Source of the DNA: Leishmania donovani
Taxonomy: Eukaryota; Euglenozoa; Kinetoplastea; Trypanosomatida; Trypanosomatidae
Direction: 5' to 3'
NCBI RefSeq assembly: GCF_000227135.1
Contig: NC_018250.1
Location: 162,501-226,500 of the forward strand
DNA: 64,000 nucleotides
Shown here: one piece after another, positions 49,618 to 58,714 of the stretch
Position numbering within the stretch: the stretch's first letter is position 1
How the letters are laid out: each line of letters starts with the position of its first letter
Notes under the pieces: generated by a model
The model's input: only the letters and a program-made list of their open reading frames with translations
Database searches by the model: none
What the model was told of the DNA's origin: nothing
Program-made: the position numbers and the translations under genes

Positions 49618-52266
49618 ATGCCTCTGTACAGCATCACGATATGCCCATTGAAGCTCACTGCATACTTCTGCCGCCAGGGCTCCGTGTATGTGGTGGTGAT
49701 GTCGCGCAAAGGGCTTGAGATCGCCACGAACCCGTCGATGTGCAACAGCAGCAACGAGGTCATCTTCTCCGACGCCGACGGCCTCAACAGCGCGAAGCCG
49801 TTTGAGCTGTCCTTCAACTCACCAAAAGACCGGCGAATACTGAACTTTGGCATTTACGACTTCACCAACCGCAAGAACGCGGCCAAGCTCACGGGGTTCG
49901 AGATCCCGCTGGCGGGCATGTGCAGCGTGCTTGCTGGTGAGTCCATGTGTGAGAAGAAGGGTATCTCGTTCCGCGTTTCCGGCCAGTCGGGGCGCCTCGA
50001 CATCATCTTTCGCATGCACCCCGTTGGCACACCGGTCCCGCCGTTGCGTGCGGCGCAGACAAACGAGTCCATACCCGGAGTGGCAGCCGATGCGCTGGGT
50101 GCCGCTTCCCATCGCAGTGCGACGGCGGTCTCACTGGGGTCCGGTGGCGGCGGCGACGTCGGCGCTGGATCGACCAGGCTCACCCGCCTGCCGGAGCATA
50201 CGCTGCAGGCCCTCATACGTGAGGGAATCATCTCGAGCGACCTGGAGGGGGTGGAGATGGACCTTGACCTGGCGAATGAGATCGCCGTGCGCACCTCCGT
50301 CCTCTTCCCCAGCCGCACCGACCTCGAGGACCAGATCCGCACGCTAACGCGAGAGATCCAGAAGCTAGAGTACGATGCGCAGTACGCCGCGAAGGACAAG
50401 GTCGTCGCCGGCTCTGCTGCGTCCGCCGCGCTACGGAACGAGATTAACTACTGGAAGGAGAAGGTGAAGGACATCGACGACAAGTCCGCGCACGATGCTG
50501 GCATTGCGCAGAGGACCGAAGAGCCGGAGCCGCAGCCGGCCATCTCGCAGGAATACATTGCTGGAATCGAGGCGCAGCTGGCGGCGAAGCAACTCGAGAT
50601 GCGCAGCCTCGAAGCGCAGCAAAGTCACCGCGACGTCACGGAGGACGCGATGAGGCTCTTGGACCAGATCGATCACTTGCAGACGATGTTGGTGGAACTG
50701 AAGAGTGAGGGAGCCGCTCCAGCAACGCTGAAGACGAAGGATTACGACATTGCCGAGAACGGCGACCGCTGGGACAAGCTGGCCGCCAAGCTTTACGATG
50801 CCGAGAGCATGACGGAGCAACTCAAGCAGACGGTGATGGCGCTGAACCGCGTGCAGTACGAGCCCTACCTTGCCGGCGTGGAGGCTGGGTTTATGCACAC
50901 TGTGCCAAAGGAGTTGGAGTTTGTGATGCAAAACCAGCGCACGCCAGGCAACCTGCCGCCCCAGATCAGCAACCCCACGTCATTGGCGGCGGCCCCACCG
51001 ACCGGCCAACTCGCTGGAGGCGACGCGACGGGAGACATACTGGACGACTTGTTTGGCGCAACTCCGATGCAGGCGCAGCCAGCTGCCGCGCCGGAAAAAC
51101 CGGCCGCTTTTCCTTCCCAGTCCCTCTCATGCACGGCGTACGAGCCTCCCAAGGCGGCGCAAGTCACGCCTGTTTGGGCACCATCAGCTGGCAGTTCTGC
51201 ACCCAGCTCGTCCCCTGCTCCACAGCCGTCGCAGTCGTTGCCTGCTACATCCGGTGCCCCAGAAGCTTCGCTGCCGCTGGTTGCGGCAGCGGGCCCCGCG
51301 GAAGCCCATCCTGCGCCAAACTCTCTGACAACGCCGACAGTGAGCGCACCGCCAGCACCGCCCACGCCAGCTGCTCAGCTCGACCCCACGGCTGCGGCGC
51401 CTCAGTTGGAGGTGGCCGAGCCGAATGTGTTGCCTGCGCACGTCTCGCCCAACCAGGGCTTCCCCGCCGGCACGCCGGTGCCGAATGCGTCCTCTCTGGG
51501 CGCAGAGGGAGCAGTGCCCGAGACCCGTGTGACCCACCGAAGCTCTGGCATGACAAGCGCAACTGCATCTCCGATGGCAGCACCAGCGAATGTTGCACCG
51601 CCTTCACTGGAAGTGCCGATGCAAACCCCACCGTCGAACTCACTAGCTGTCACTCAGAGCAGCCTTGAAACGCCAGCGGCGCCGCTTCTGCAACCACAGC
51701 CGCAAAACGCACCCCCAGCTCAGCAACAGCAGCCCCCGCAGCCAAGCTACGGTGCCACGATTGCCGGGACGGCTTCCTACCAGGGGCAAGACGCCGGGCA
51801 GCGGTCAGGCTACCCACCCCAGCAGCAACCGCAGCAGCAGCAGCAGGGGCCACCAGTGCCGCCCTTCGAGCGCCGTCCACCGTCACTGGAGGAGATCCCG
51901 TACACTGGCTTCTACGGCATTCCACTCATGGCCCGTGGCTGCCCTATCGACATCTATCTTGACGGCAAGAACCCAACGCGTGGCACGGAGCTGACCTTCA
52001 TCAACAACGCCGACTATCAAATCATGATCGGCGGTGTGGAGCTGAAGCAGGAGGACATCTTCTCCCCTGACCCGAATAGCGCCAAGACGATTCCGACACA
52101 ACGGTGGCCGCAGCACATCTGGGTGCCGGGCGGCGGCAGCCGGCAGAGTTGCACCATCGCCCTTCACCCGTCCTTCCCCCGTGGGTCGTCCATCATGGCG
52201 CTCGTAATTGTGTACGTCTTCAACGAAGGACACTACACTCCGTTCACAGCGCGCTTCACCATCTAA
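49618..52266 (+). CDS. Uncharacterised C2-like / coiled-coil / Pro-Gln-rich protein, 882 residues
   Basis: The ATG at 49618 (CGCCACCATGC) follows C/T-rich sequence; the upstream open frame lacks a plausible start. Residues 1-135 form a beta-rich module (YSITICPLKLTAYFCRQGSV, then LNFGIYDFTNRKNAAKLTGF) compatible with a C2-type fold. Residues about 235-410 are charged and helical (coiled coil, starting DLEDQIRTLTREIQKLEYD). About 445-755 is a long Pro/Ala/Ser/Gln disordered region holding the acidic-aromatic motif DILDDLFG (D476-G480) and a Q/P run. The C-terminus (about 762-882), from GFYGIPLMARGCPIDIYLDG to HYTPFTARFTI, is a compact well-conserved-looking beta domain. The DxF-type motif resembles those that bind clathrin adaptor ear domains, so a trafficking or scaffold role is possible, but this is inference. 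Not recognised as a named family. Confidence 0.78.
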   Translation: MPLYSITICPLKLTAYFCRQGSVYVVVMSRKGLEIATNPSMCNSSNEVIFSDADGLNSAKPFELSFNSPKDRRILNFGIYDFTNRKNAAKLTGFEIPLAGMCSVLAGESMCEKKGISFRVSGQSGRLDIIFRMHPVGTPVPPLRAAQTNESIPGVAADALGAASHRSATAVSLGSGGGGDVGAGSTRLTRLPEHTLQALIREGIISSDLEGVEMDLDLANEIAVRTSVLFPSRTDLEDQIRTLTREIQKLEYDAQYAAKDKVVAGSAASAALRNEINYWKEKVKDIDDKSAHDAGIAQRTEEPEPQPAISQEYIAGIEAQLAAKQLEMRSLEAQQSHRDVTEDAMRLLDQIDHLQTMLVELKSEGAAPATLKTKDYDIAENGDRWDKLAAKLYDAESMTEQLKQTVMALNRVQYEPYLAGVEAGFMHTVPKELEFVMQNQRTPGNLPPQISNPTSLAAAPPTGQLAGGDATGDILDDLFGATPMQAQPAAAPEKPAAFPSQSLSCTAYEPPKAAQVTPVWAPSAGSSAPSSSPAPQPSQSLPATSGAPEASLPLVAAAGPAEAHPAPNSLTTPTVSAPPAPPTPAAQLDPTAAAPQLEVAEPNVLPAHVSPNQGFPAGTPVPNASSLGAEGAVPETRVTHRSSGMTSATASPMAAPANVAPPSLEVPMQTPPSNSLAVTQSSLETPAAPLLQPQPQNAPPAQQQQPPQPSYGATIAGTASYQGQDAGQRSGYPPQQQPQQQQQGPPVPPFERRPPSLEEIPYTGFYGIPLMARGCPIDIYLDGKNPTRGTELTFINNADYQIMIGGVELKQEDIFSPDPNSAKTIPTQRWPQHIWVPGGGSRQSCTIALHPSFPRGSSIMALVIVYVFNEGHYTPFTARFTI

Positions 52267-53195
52267 TGCGCCGGGGCGCGCCCCGCTTCCCTCCCTGGAG
52301 AGTACGGTTGGGGGAAGAAGGAGGGGCGTGTGAGTACGTCGATGGTGATTGATGAAGGCTGAGATATGCGTGTCGGTATCTAAAGCAGCAGGCCGCCCCT
52401 TCCTCTCCCTCTATGCCTGTGCGTGTATGTGTGAGTGTGTGCGTGTGTGCATCGATGGGTGTTTGTGCGGGTGTGCCCTTTTCTCTTTCCGTGTTGACGA
52501 GCACTTTACTTTGGTTGGTGTGGCGGCCGAAGCGGGTGGAGGATGTCCGTGTTAGTCTCGGTGTGCTCTTCCCTTGCGCCGTTCATGTGTTCGTATCGAG
52601 CGTTGTAGTTGCTCCCGCCTATCAGCCGATGGCGCCCCATTTCATTGACTTTATTTATTTTGTATTTGCTTGACGGTGGCTCTGTCTGAGGCGTCTCCGC
52701 TTTCACTTTTTTCTCTTTGATGCCGCCGCCTCCGTGTACATATCTCCGTCAGTCGGTGCGTGCGTACGTGCGTGTTTGCATATGCATGGGTGGGCGGGTC
52801 AGTGACTTGGTGTGGGCTCCGTATTATAGCGACTGTCCGCGGGAGTGGATAGTGCAGGAGCTCACTAATGAAACGAAACCGTCACTGGCGGTGGCCCCCA
52901 CACACACACACACACACCACCCTCTCTCTCTCCTATCGCGCTGCATCTCTTCCTTTGAGTTCGAATCGTTGAAGTTCGTCTGTCTCCCTCACACTCTCCC
53001 TCTCCCTCCGTGTTTGTGTTCGCTTCGTTTGGTTCCTCTTGTCATTCGCGTTCTTGTTAGAGCGCGTGCAACGATATTCATCGGCGTGTCGGGGGGTGCA
53101 GTGCGTGAGCGCGTGCGTCTGAGTGAGAACCACGGCGGCTAGCACATGACTGTGTCTGGCATTTAGCTCTTCCCTTCCTCTCTCTGTGGTCCCTG

Positions 53196-53821
53196 ATGAC
53201 ATGCGACACCTCTCCGTGCGTGGCGTCAGGGCCCGGCGCGCCTGCTCTCGGTGGGGGGTGGGGGCCGTGNNNNNNNNNNNNNNNNNNNNNNNNNNNNNNN
53301 NNNNNNNNNNNNNNNNNNNNNNNNNNNNNNNNNNNNNNNNNNNNNNNNNNNNNNNNNNNNNNNNNNNNGCCCGGGGGGGGGGGGGGGGCCGGGGGCCCCC
53401 CCGCCACCCCTCCCAATGCCGAGCCACCCCTGGTGGTGACAGGGTAGCGTGCCTACGACACGGCGAGGTCAGTGGGAGTCATCGCTGCTGATGTCGGCGG
53501 TGAGGTCCCAGATGGCGGTGCGTGGGAGAGACCCGCGACAGCGAGCACACGCTTGTGCCATCCACGTTATGTGCAGAGTGCCAGCGCCACCCCTAAAGGT
53601 GCACAGGGTGGCGGCCGGCATGATGGAAGGAGCGGCTGTTAGGCGGGTGGTGGGTAGGGTTGGAGGCATGGGTCGTGCTCAACTGACTGGGTCAGCGCGT
53701 GGCTGTGGCGCTTGTGTCCAGGGCTGCTTCGCACCACGCGATGTGGTGGGGGGGGGAGGGCGAGTGGGGGGTTGAACTGATGGTGCTCTATGGCAGAGAA
53801 ATGGGCACACGGAGTATGAAA
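53196..53821 (+). repeat. SIDER2-like retroposon, copy C (sense, with gap)
   Basis: Starts ATGACATGCGACACCTCTCC and ends GGCAGAGAAATGGGCACACG + GAGTATGAAA. A 99-N gap replaces the G-rich core, and right after it comes an implausible G/C run (53369-53403), probably a sequencing or consensus error. 53482-53821 is nearly identical, in inverted orientation, to 55892-56229. It lies in the 3' flank of the 882-residue protein gene. Confidence 0.87.
53270..53368. other. Assembly gap (99 N) inside SIDER2 copy C
   Basis: Directly after GGTGGGGGGTGGGGGCCGTG; flanked downstream by a G18-like run. Confidence 0.99.
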
Positions 53822-54429
53822 ACGTCTCTTGCTGTGTTCTTGGGCTTTTCCTTTTTAGTGCGTGGTTTCCTTTACCGTTTCCACTGGTCGTCTCCCAGCC
53901 ACTCGATTGCTTATGAGGAATGCGCACGTTGCTCCCGACCGGATGGTACAGAGAGAGAGACACGGTTGTGTGTGTGTGTGTGTGTGCTGCATAGTGCATG
54001 AAACAAGGCGCAAAGAAGGGGTACTACTTCTGTAAGGTGCGATAGCTCACCTGTGCGTCGTCGCCGCCGAAGTCGATCGTGTGCAGCAGCCAGCACGCTT
54101 TAGCTTGACTCAATGATGCACCGAAGAATGCTTCACCAAGTGGGCTAGTGGATCCTCAGCCCCAGTCATCATTGCTCCAGTTTTCAGCTCTTACACTCGC
54201 GTACACATCTTTACATCGGATTGTCTGCTTGCACTCTTTCTCACGCAAACAACCACATCCCTTCCCCCAACAGCGCACACTCTCGCCCTCGCACGTGCCG
54301 TTAGAGGCTGCCACATCATACTACTTGCATCGCCTCTCGCCGCGCATCATTGTCAGCGGCGGCGACAAGATCATTGAAGCACACCATACTGTGGAGCACG
54401 GTGCGTGCAAAGGACAGCGAAGGCAGCAG

Positions 54430-55827
54430 ATGCGCAAGGAGCCGCTGCGAGTTGGTTTTCTCGGCGCGTCTACCGTCGCGCACAAAGCATGGTTGGCCAT
54501 CCACCGCGCGGGCCACCGCGTGACCTGCATTGGATGCCGAGATGCTAGCAAAGGGCAGGAGCTCGCTGAGCGCCTGAAAAAGGACATAGAGGCCTACAAC
54601 AAAACGAAGAAGGCGGCAGATGCCGGCGCGCAGCAGCCGTTTGCGGCGCCAAGCATCGGCTCCTACATGGATGTTGTGCGAGCAGACAACGTGGATGTCG
54701 TGTACATCTCACTGCCTACGTCAAAGCGGCCGGCGTGGATTCGAGTGTGTGCGGAGCACGGTAAGCACGTCGTAAGCGAGAAGCCAGCCGCCACCTCCGC
54801 CGCAGAGCTCGTCGAGTGTCTGCGTGACATGGCCTCAAACCGCCTTCTCTTCATGGACGGGACCGCGCTCTCCCACAGCCAGCGGCTGCAAGATGTGTGC
54901 CGCGCAGTTGCCCAACTCGGTGGGCCGGTGCACATCAATGCGCACATGTCCTTCCCGGCGTCGCCGACATTCATGGTGAGCGACATCCGCCTTCAGCCAC
55001 TGCTGGAGCCGTACGGCGCGCTCGGCGACTTGGGGTGGTACTGCATCCGCTGGATTCTGCATATTGTCGACTTTTTGTTGCCAACAGGTGTAGGGGGCCG
55101 TGTGACCGAGTGCGATGGACTGTGGGATAAGGAGGAAGCCAGCAACGGGGCTGCCACTGGCACGACTACCAGCGCGCGCCTAGCCGGCGCACCAGCGGTG
55201 ACGGTAGTGGCGGCGTCAGAGCGGAGACAGCCAAAAAGACCGGTGCCCGCCGCCATCACAGGATTTGAAGGGGATCTGGAGTTTACCATCCCGGCACCTA
55301 CATCAAGCGATGTCGCGCCGGCCGCAGCAGCGGAAGCAGCGGCGACAGTGACGGCCTCCTTTCGGTGCGGCTTTCACGACTGCCATGACCAAACGGTCGA
55401 CATCTTCTGCCGCGACGGCACCGTGACTGTGCTCGGGGCCATCAACCCCACCGCAGAGGATAGGCCGCGCTTTCTGACGCAGCGTCACAAAGTGGCGGCA
55501 GCGGCAGCAACTGCAGCGCCAGAACAAAGTAGCGCAGCGGACGCCACCGAGGCGTTTCAGGTTTATGAGCGGTTGGAGGAGATAAACGATGTCGTGTACT
55601 CGACCACACCGGCGGAGACGGACGGTGCGCAGCAGATGGAGCAGCTGTGGCGCGATGTCGGCGACAGCTTGATGCGCCTCGGCAAGGGCGAGCCGCTCAT
55701 TGCCGACCCCGATCTTGCAAAAAAGTGGTCGACTTTCGCGTATGTGACACAAGTGGTAATGGACCGCGCGCTAGAGGCTGCCGGGCAGCACGCGCCGGCT
55801 GTCACCACCTCATCTGCAGACACATAA
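54430..55827 (+). CDS. Gfo/Idh/MocA-type NAD(P)-dependent oxidoreductase, paralogue 1
   Basis: 465 residues from the ATG at 54430, the only in-frame ATG near the domain start. The N-terminal Rossmann fold begins RVGFLGASTVAHKAWLAIHR with the dinucleotide-binding GxxxxA turn. VYISLPTSKRPAWIRVCAEH and KHVVSEKPAATSAAELVE follow, with the EKP motif carrying the conserved Lys of the family, and LLFMDGTALSHSQRLQDV opens the C-terminal alpha/beta domain. LEPYGALGDLGWYCIRWILH is the family's substrate-side GxxxDxGxY segment. Compared with its neighbour at 57611 it has about 100 extra residues, mostly Ala/Thr/Gly-rich inserts (about 235-280 and 345-370) and a longer AYNKTKKAADAG loop. Family members act on sugars, cyclitols and related polyols, or as dihydrodiol/xylose dehydrogenases. 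Substrate unknown. It is flanked by inverted SIDER2 copies. Confidence 0.88.
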   Translation: MRKEPLRVGFLGASTVAHKAWLAIHRAGHRVTCIGCRDASKGQELAERLKKDIEAYNKTKKAADAGAQQPFAAPSIGSYMDVVRADNVDVVYISLPTSKRPAWIRVCAEHGKHVVSEKPAATSAAELVECLRDMASNRLLFMDGTALSHSQRLQDVCRAVAQLGGPVHINAHMSFPASPTFMVSDIRLQPLLEPYGALGDLGWYCIRWILHIVDFLLPTGVGGRVTECDGLWDKEEASNGAATGTTTSARLAGAPAVTVVAASERRQPKRPVPAAITGFEGDLEFTIPAPTSSDVAPAAAAEAAATVTASFRCGFHDCHDQTVDIFCRDGTVTVLGAINPTAEDRPRFLTQRHKVAAAAATAAPEQSSAADATEAFQVYERLEEINDVVYSTTPAETDGAQQMEQLWRDVGDSLMRLGKGEPLIADPDLAKKWSTFAYVTQVVMDRALEAAGQHAPAVTTSSADT

Positions 55828-55891
55828 GAGCCGCATGCGAAACAGCCCACATCTTCCACACAGCGACGCCGCTGTCCTCAAGTTACTTTTC

Positions 55892-56229
55892 TTTCATACT
55901 CCGTGTGCCCATTTCTCTGCCATAGAGCACCATCAGTTCAACGCCCCACTCGCCCTCCCCACCACCACATCGCGTGGTGCGAAGCAGCCCTGGACACAAG
56001 CGCCACAGCCACGCGCTGACCCGGTCAGTTGAGCACGACCCATGCCTCCAACCCTACCCACCACCCGCCTAACAGCCGCTCCTTCCATCATGCCGGCCGC
56101 CACCCTGTGCACCTTTAGGGGTGGCGCTGGCACTCTGCACATAACGTGGATGGCACAAGCGTGTGCTCGCTGTCGCGGGTCTCTCCCACGCACCGCCATC
56201 TGGGACCTCACCGCCGACATCAGCAGCGA
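55892..56229 (-). repeat. SIDER2-like retroposon, copy D (antisense, truncated by gap)
   Basis: Reads, on the - strand, from the mid-element TCGCTGCTGATGTCGGCGGT (56229) to the 3' end with the GGGCACACGGAGTATGAAA tail (55892), shared exactly with copy C. Only a few isolated differences from copies B and C. The 5' part is lost in the gap at 56230-56500. Confidence 0.88.
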
Positions 56230-56500
56230 NNNNNNNNNNNNNNNNNNNNNNNNNNNNNNNNNNNNNNNNNNNNNNNNNNNNNNNNNNNNNNNNNNNNNNN
56301 NNNNNNNNNNNNNNNNNNNNNNNNNNNNNNNNNNNNNNNNNNNNNNNNNNNNNNNNNNNNNNNNNNNNNNNNNNNNNNNNNNNNNNNNNNNNNNNNNNNN
56401 NNNNNNNNNNNNNNNNNNNNNNNNNNNNNNNNNNNNNNNNNNNNNNNNNNNNNNNNNNNNNNNNNNNNNNNNNNNNNNNNNNNNNNNNNNNNNNNNNNNN
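56230..56500. other. Assembly gap (271 N)
   Basis: The only gap not of the nominal 99-base size, so possibly an estimated distance. It removes the 5' part of SIDER2 copy D. Confidence 0.99.
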
Positions 56501-56940
56501 CGCACTGGCCTGCCGGCGGCTGCCCGGGGCGAAGGGCGGGGGCCGCGAAGGCCCCCCCCCCACGGAGGGGCCCACCGGGCAGCCAGCGGCGAACACGAAA
56601 GGAAAAGCCAGCAACGGCGCAGCACCGGACAACGGAAAACCCAGAAGACAGCCCCACGAAGCCAACAACTCGAAGCGAGGCGGCACCAGCAACACGGCGT
56701 CGGGCAATCGTTTTCTCGAGAACCGAGAAGCCTATTTTTGATCGTAGCTCCGCTTTTCCTCATCTTTAACGCGCAGAAATGCTAGCCACCTCCTGAATAG
56801 CTGAAGCCCGAGCATAGCACACAGTTCACCGTTGTGCCGTCAGCACCTTTCATCGCGACTTTCGCCTGCCGGTTCTCCGAAGTCGCCCACATTATTCACT
56901 GCATCTTTTTTGTCTCCCCTTTTCTGCCCTCTGAAGGCAC

Positions 56941-57430
56941 GGGACACCGCAGAGCGCGGCTTCAGCGTCCAGTTGTGAGTGTGTGGGGAAGCCGGGCAGC
57001 CCTCCCCTCCCCTATTGTGCCGATGCTGAGGAACTCCTGACGGCAGCAGGCTCAAGCACCTATGGCATAGCGAGGTCAGAGTGATGTATCGCTGCCGATG
57101 CAGGCGGTCCGGTCCTGGATGGCGTTGCGTGGGAGCGACCTGCAGCAGTGAACACGCTTGGGTCATTCCTGTGATAGGCAGAAGTTCAGCGTGACTCGAA
57201 CGTATTCCAACCCCTGTCGCTCACACGGCTTATCAGTGTGGTGGGGAGGCTGAGTGCCACCCCTAAGGACGCAGGAGGTGGCGACTTGCATGATGGCAGC
57301 CACTGCGAGGTTATCTGCAAGGTGGGTGGGCAGAGTTTGAGGCATGGGCCGTGCTCTCACGTGACTGAGTCGGCGCTTGGCTGTGGCGCTTGTGTCTAGG
57401 GCTGCTTCGCACCGCGGGATGTGCCTGTGT
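56941..57430 (+). repeat. Degenerate SIDER2-like element, copy G (sense)
   Basis: Aligns loosely to copy A in order: GGGACACCGCAGAGCG (start), CTATGGCATAGCGAGGTCAG, TGGCGTTGCGTGGGAGCGAC, CACCCCTAAGGACGCAGG, GGCGACTTGCATGATGG, TTGAGGCATGGGCCGTGCTC, GGCTGTGGCGCTTGTGTCTA + GGGCTGCTTCGCACCGCGGG (end). It has an extra segment (57185-57250) related to copy E. Its divergence from A-D is large, marking an older insertion. Confidence 0.8.
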
Positions 57431-57610
57431 GGCTGCCCGGGTCTTGTGGTTTTGAGCTCATGTTGTCTGGCACATGATGAACGCACTGTAAAAAAGTCCC
57501 CTTTTCTACTTCTGCTGGCAGAGTCTGTCATCTCGGTGCCGGTCATCGAGCAAGTAAACCACCAAAAAATTCCTCCATGCAAGCATACATGCGAACACAG
57601 TCCGGAAATC

Positions 57611-58714
57611 ATGTCCTCAGATACCATCCGAGTTGGGTTCCTCGGAGCCTCAACGATCGCGCACAAGGTGTGGGCGGCCATCGAAGCGGCTGGAAACATG
57701 CAGGTCACACTCGTAGGCAGTCGATCCGTGAAGGTGGCGCAGAAATTCATTGATGAGTGCACCGAGAGCCTTCATATCAGCGAAGAACGCAAGGCTGCAG
57801 CGGCCACCTACGACGAGGTTGTCGGTAGCTCTAACGTTGACGTTGTGTACATGTCCATTCCTGTCACCACCAGGCACGAGTGGGTGATGAAGTGCGCTGA
57901 GAACAATAAGCACGTTGTTGGCGAGAAGCCCCCAGCTTCTACGCCGGCGCAGCTGCAGTCATGGATTGAAGCACTCAGCGCGAAGGGCCTGCTATACATG
58001 GATGGAACGATGTTCTCTCACGGACCGTACGTTAAGAAAGTGGTCGAGCTCCTCCCCGAGATCGGCGACATTCGTCGCATGACGTTTATCTTTTCTTTTC
58101 GCGCCTCGCCGGAGAGGCTGCAGAGTGATATCCGCTGCAACCCAAATCTAGAGCCGCTCGGCGCGCTCGGTGACATTGGCTGGTATGGCATCCGCTCCTT
58201 TCTACACATGGTCGACTTTACCATGCCCACCACTGTTGCCGGTCGTATTCTCGAGGAACTGCCGAACGGTGCTGTTACCTCCTTCAAAGGAGAGCTCACT
58301 TTCCCTGGTGCCAAGCCGGACACAAGCATCTACGCATACTTCTACTGCAGCTTCTTGAGCTCACTCCAGCAAAGCTTTATTGTTTCGGGGACGAAAGGAC
58401 GCATTGTTGCCGAGCAGCTGACGAGCCCGCTCACTGATGCCGGAGCGGCGTGCTTTAAGATTGTGAAGCCCACGTTTTCCGGACCTGATCCAAGTACGGA
58501 CGTCACCGTTGAGCAAACCGTGACAAATGTCCAGGTTCCCGAGGAAACAGGACATATGCAGGAGACGCAGATGTGGCGTGATGTTCGCGACTGTCTCAAG
58601 AAGGACGAAAGCGGCCGGCTGATTGCCGAAGAGGATGCCGTGCGCGAGTGGGCCCGCAAGTCATGGATGACGCACTGCATCGCGGCCAAATTGATGGAGT
58701 CCGCACGCTCGTAG
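57611..58714 (+). CDS. Gfo/Idh/MocA-type NAD(P)-dependent oxidoreductase, paralogue 2
   Basis: 367 residues from the ATG at 57611 (MSSDTIRVGFLGASTIAHKV). Closely parallels paralogue 1 along its length: Rossmann GFLGASTIAHKVWAAIE, VVYMSIPVTTRHEWVMKCAE, KHVVGEKPPASTPAQLQSW (conserved EKP Lys), LLYMDGTMFSHGPYVKKVVE, RASPERLQSDIRCNPNLEPL, GALGDIGWYGIRSFLHMVDF. The length is typical of the family (330-390), so this is probably nearer the ancestral form and paralogue 1 has gained inserts. No signal peptide or PTS1 (C-terminus ESARS). Likely arose by tandem duplication. Shared position behind a sense SIDER2 suggests that the duplicated unit may have included the repeat. Substrate unknown. Confidence 0.9.
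   Translation: MSSDTIRVGFLGASTIAHKVWAAIEAAGNMQVTLVGSRSVKVAQKFIDECTESLHISEERKAAAATYDEVVGSSNVDVVYMSIPVTTRHEWVMKCAENNKHVVGEKPPASTPAQLQSWIEALSAKGLLYMDGTMFSHGPYVKKVVELLPEIGDIRRMTFIFSFRASPERLQSDIRCNPNLEPLGALGDIGWYGIRSFLHMVDFTMPTTVAGRILEELPNGAVTSFKGELTFPGAKPDTSIYAYFYCSFLSSLQQSFIVSGTKGRIVAEQLTSPLTDAGAACFKIVKPTFSGPDPSTDVTVEQTVTNVQVPEETGHMQETQMWRDVRDCLKKDESGRLIAEEDAVREWARKSWMTHCIAAKLMESARS

Larger units (their letters stand above)
52267..54429. other. Intergenic spacer with gapped sense SIDER2
   Basis: G-rich then GT-rich sequence (52423-52450), a CA repeat (52900-52917), C/T-rich stretches, SIDER2 copy C (53196-53821) containing a gap, then 600 bases with a GT repeat (53968-53986) and C/T tract (about 54225-54290) before the first oxidoreductase. 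The open frame running from 54148 into that gene begins with GTG and is not used. Confidence 0.7.
55828..57610. other. Intergenic spacer with antisense SIDER2, gap, and degenerate SIDER2
   Basis: SIDER2 copy D (55892-56229, antisense) runs into a 271-N gap. 56501-56760 is unusual: G/C-rich, then A/G/C-rich with almost no T. 56941-57430 is a degenerate sense SIDER2 (copy G). The last 180 bases before the second oxidoreductase include a short T/C tract (about 57492-57512). No gene seen. Confidence 0.65.

Noticed and set aside
52950..52975. GAGTTCGAATC, a tRNA B-box-like string
   Set aside because: No A-box, acceptor stem or anticodon arm can be folded around it.
54148..54429. 94-codon N-terminal extension of oxidoreductase 1
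   Set aside because: It starts with GTG, contains no ATG, and translates C/T-rich leader sequence; the Rossmann fold begins right after the ATG at 54430.
56042..56785. Frames of about 200-250 codons across the 271-N gap
   Set aside because: Most of the length is unknown sequence; the rest is SIDER2 or odd-composition spacer.
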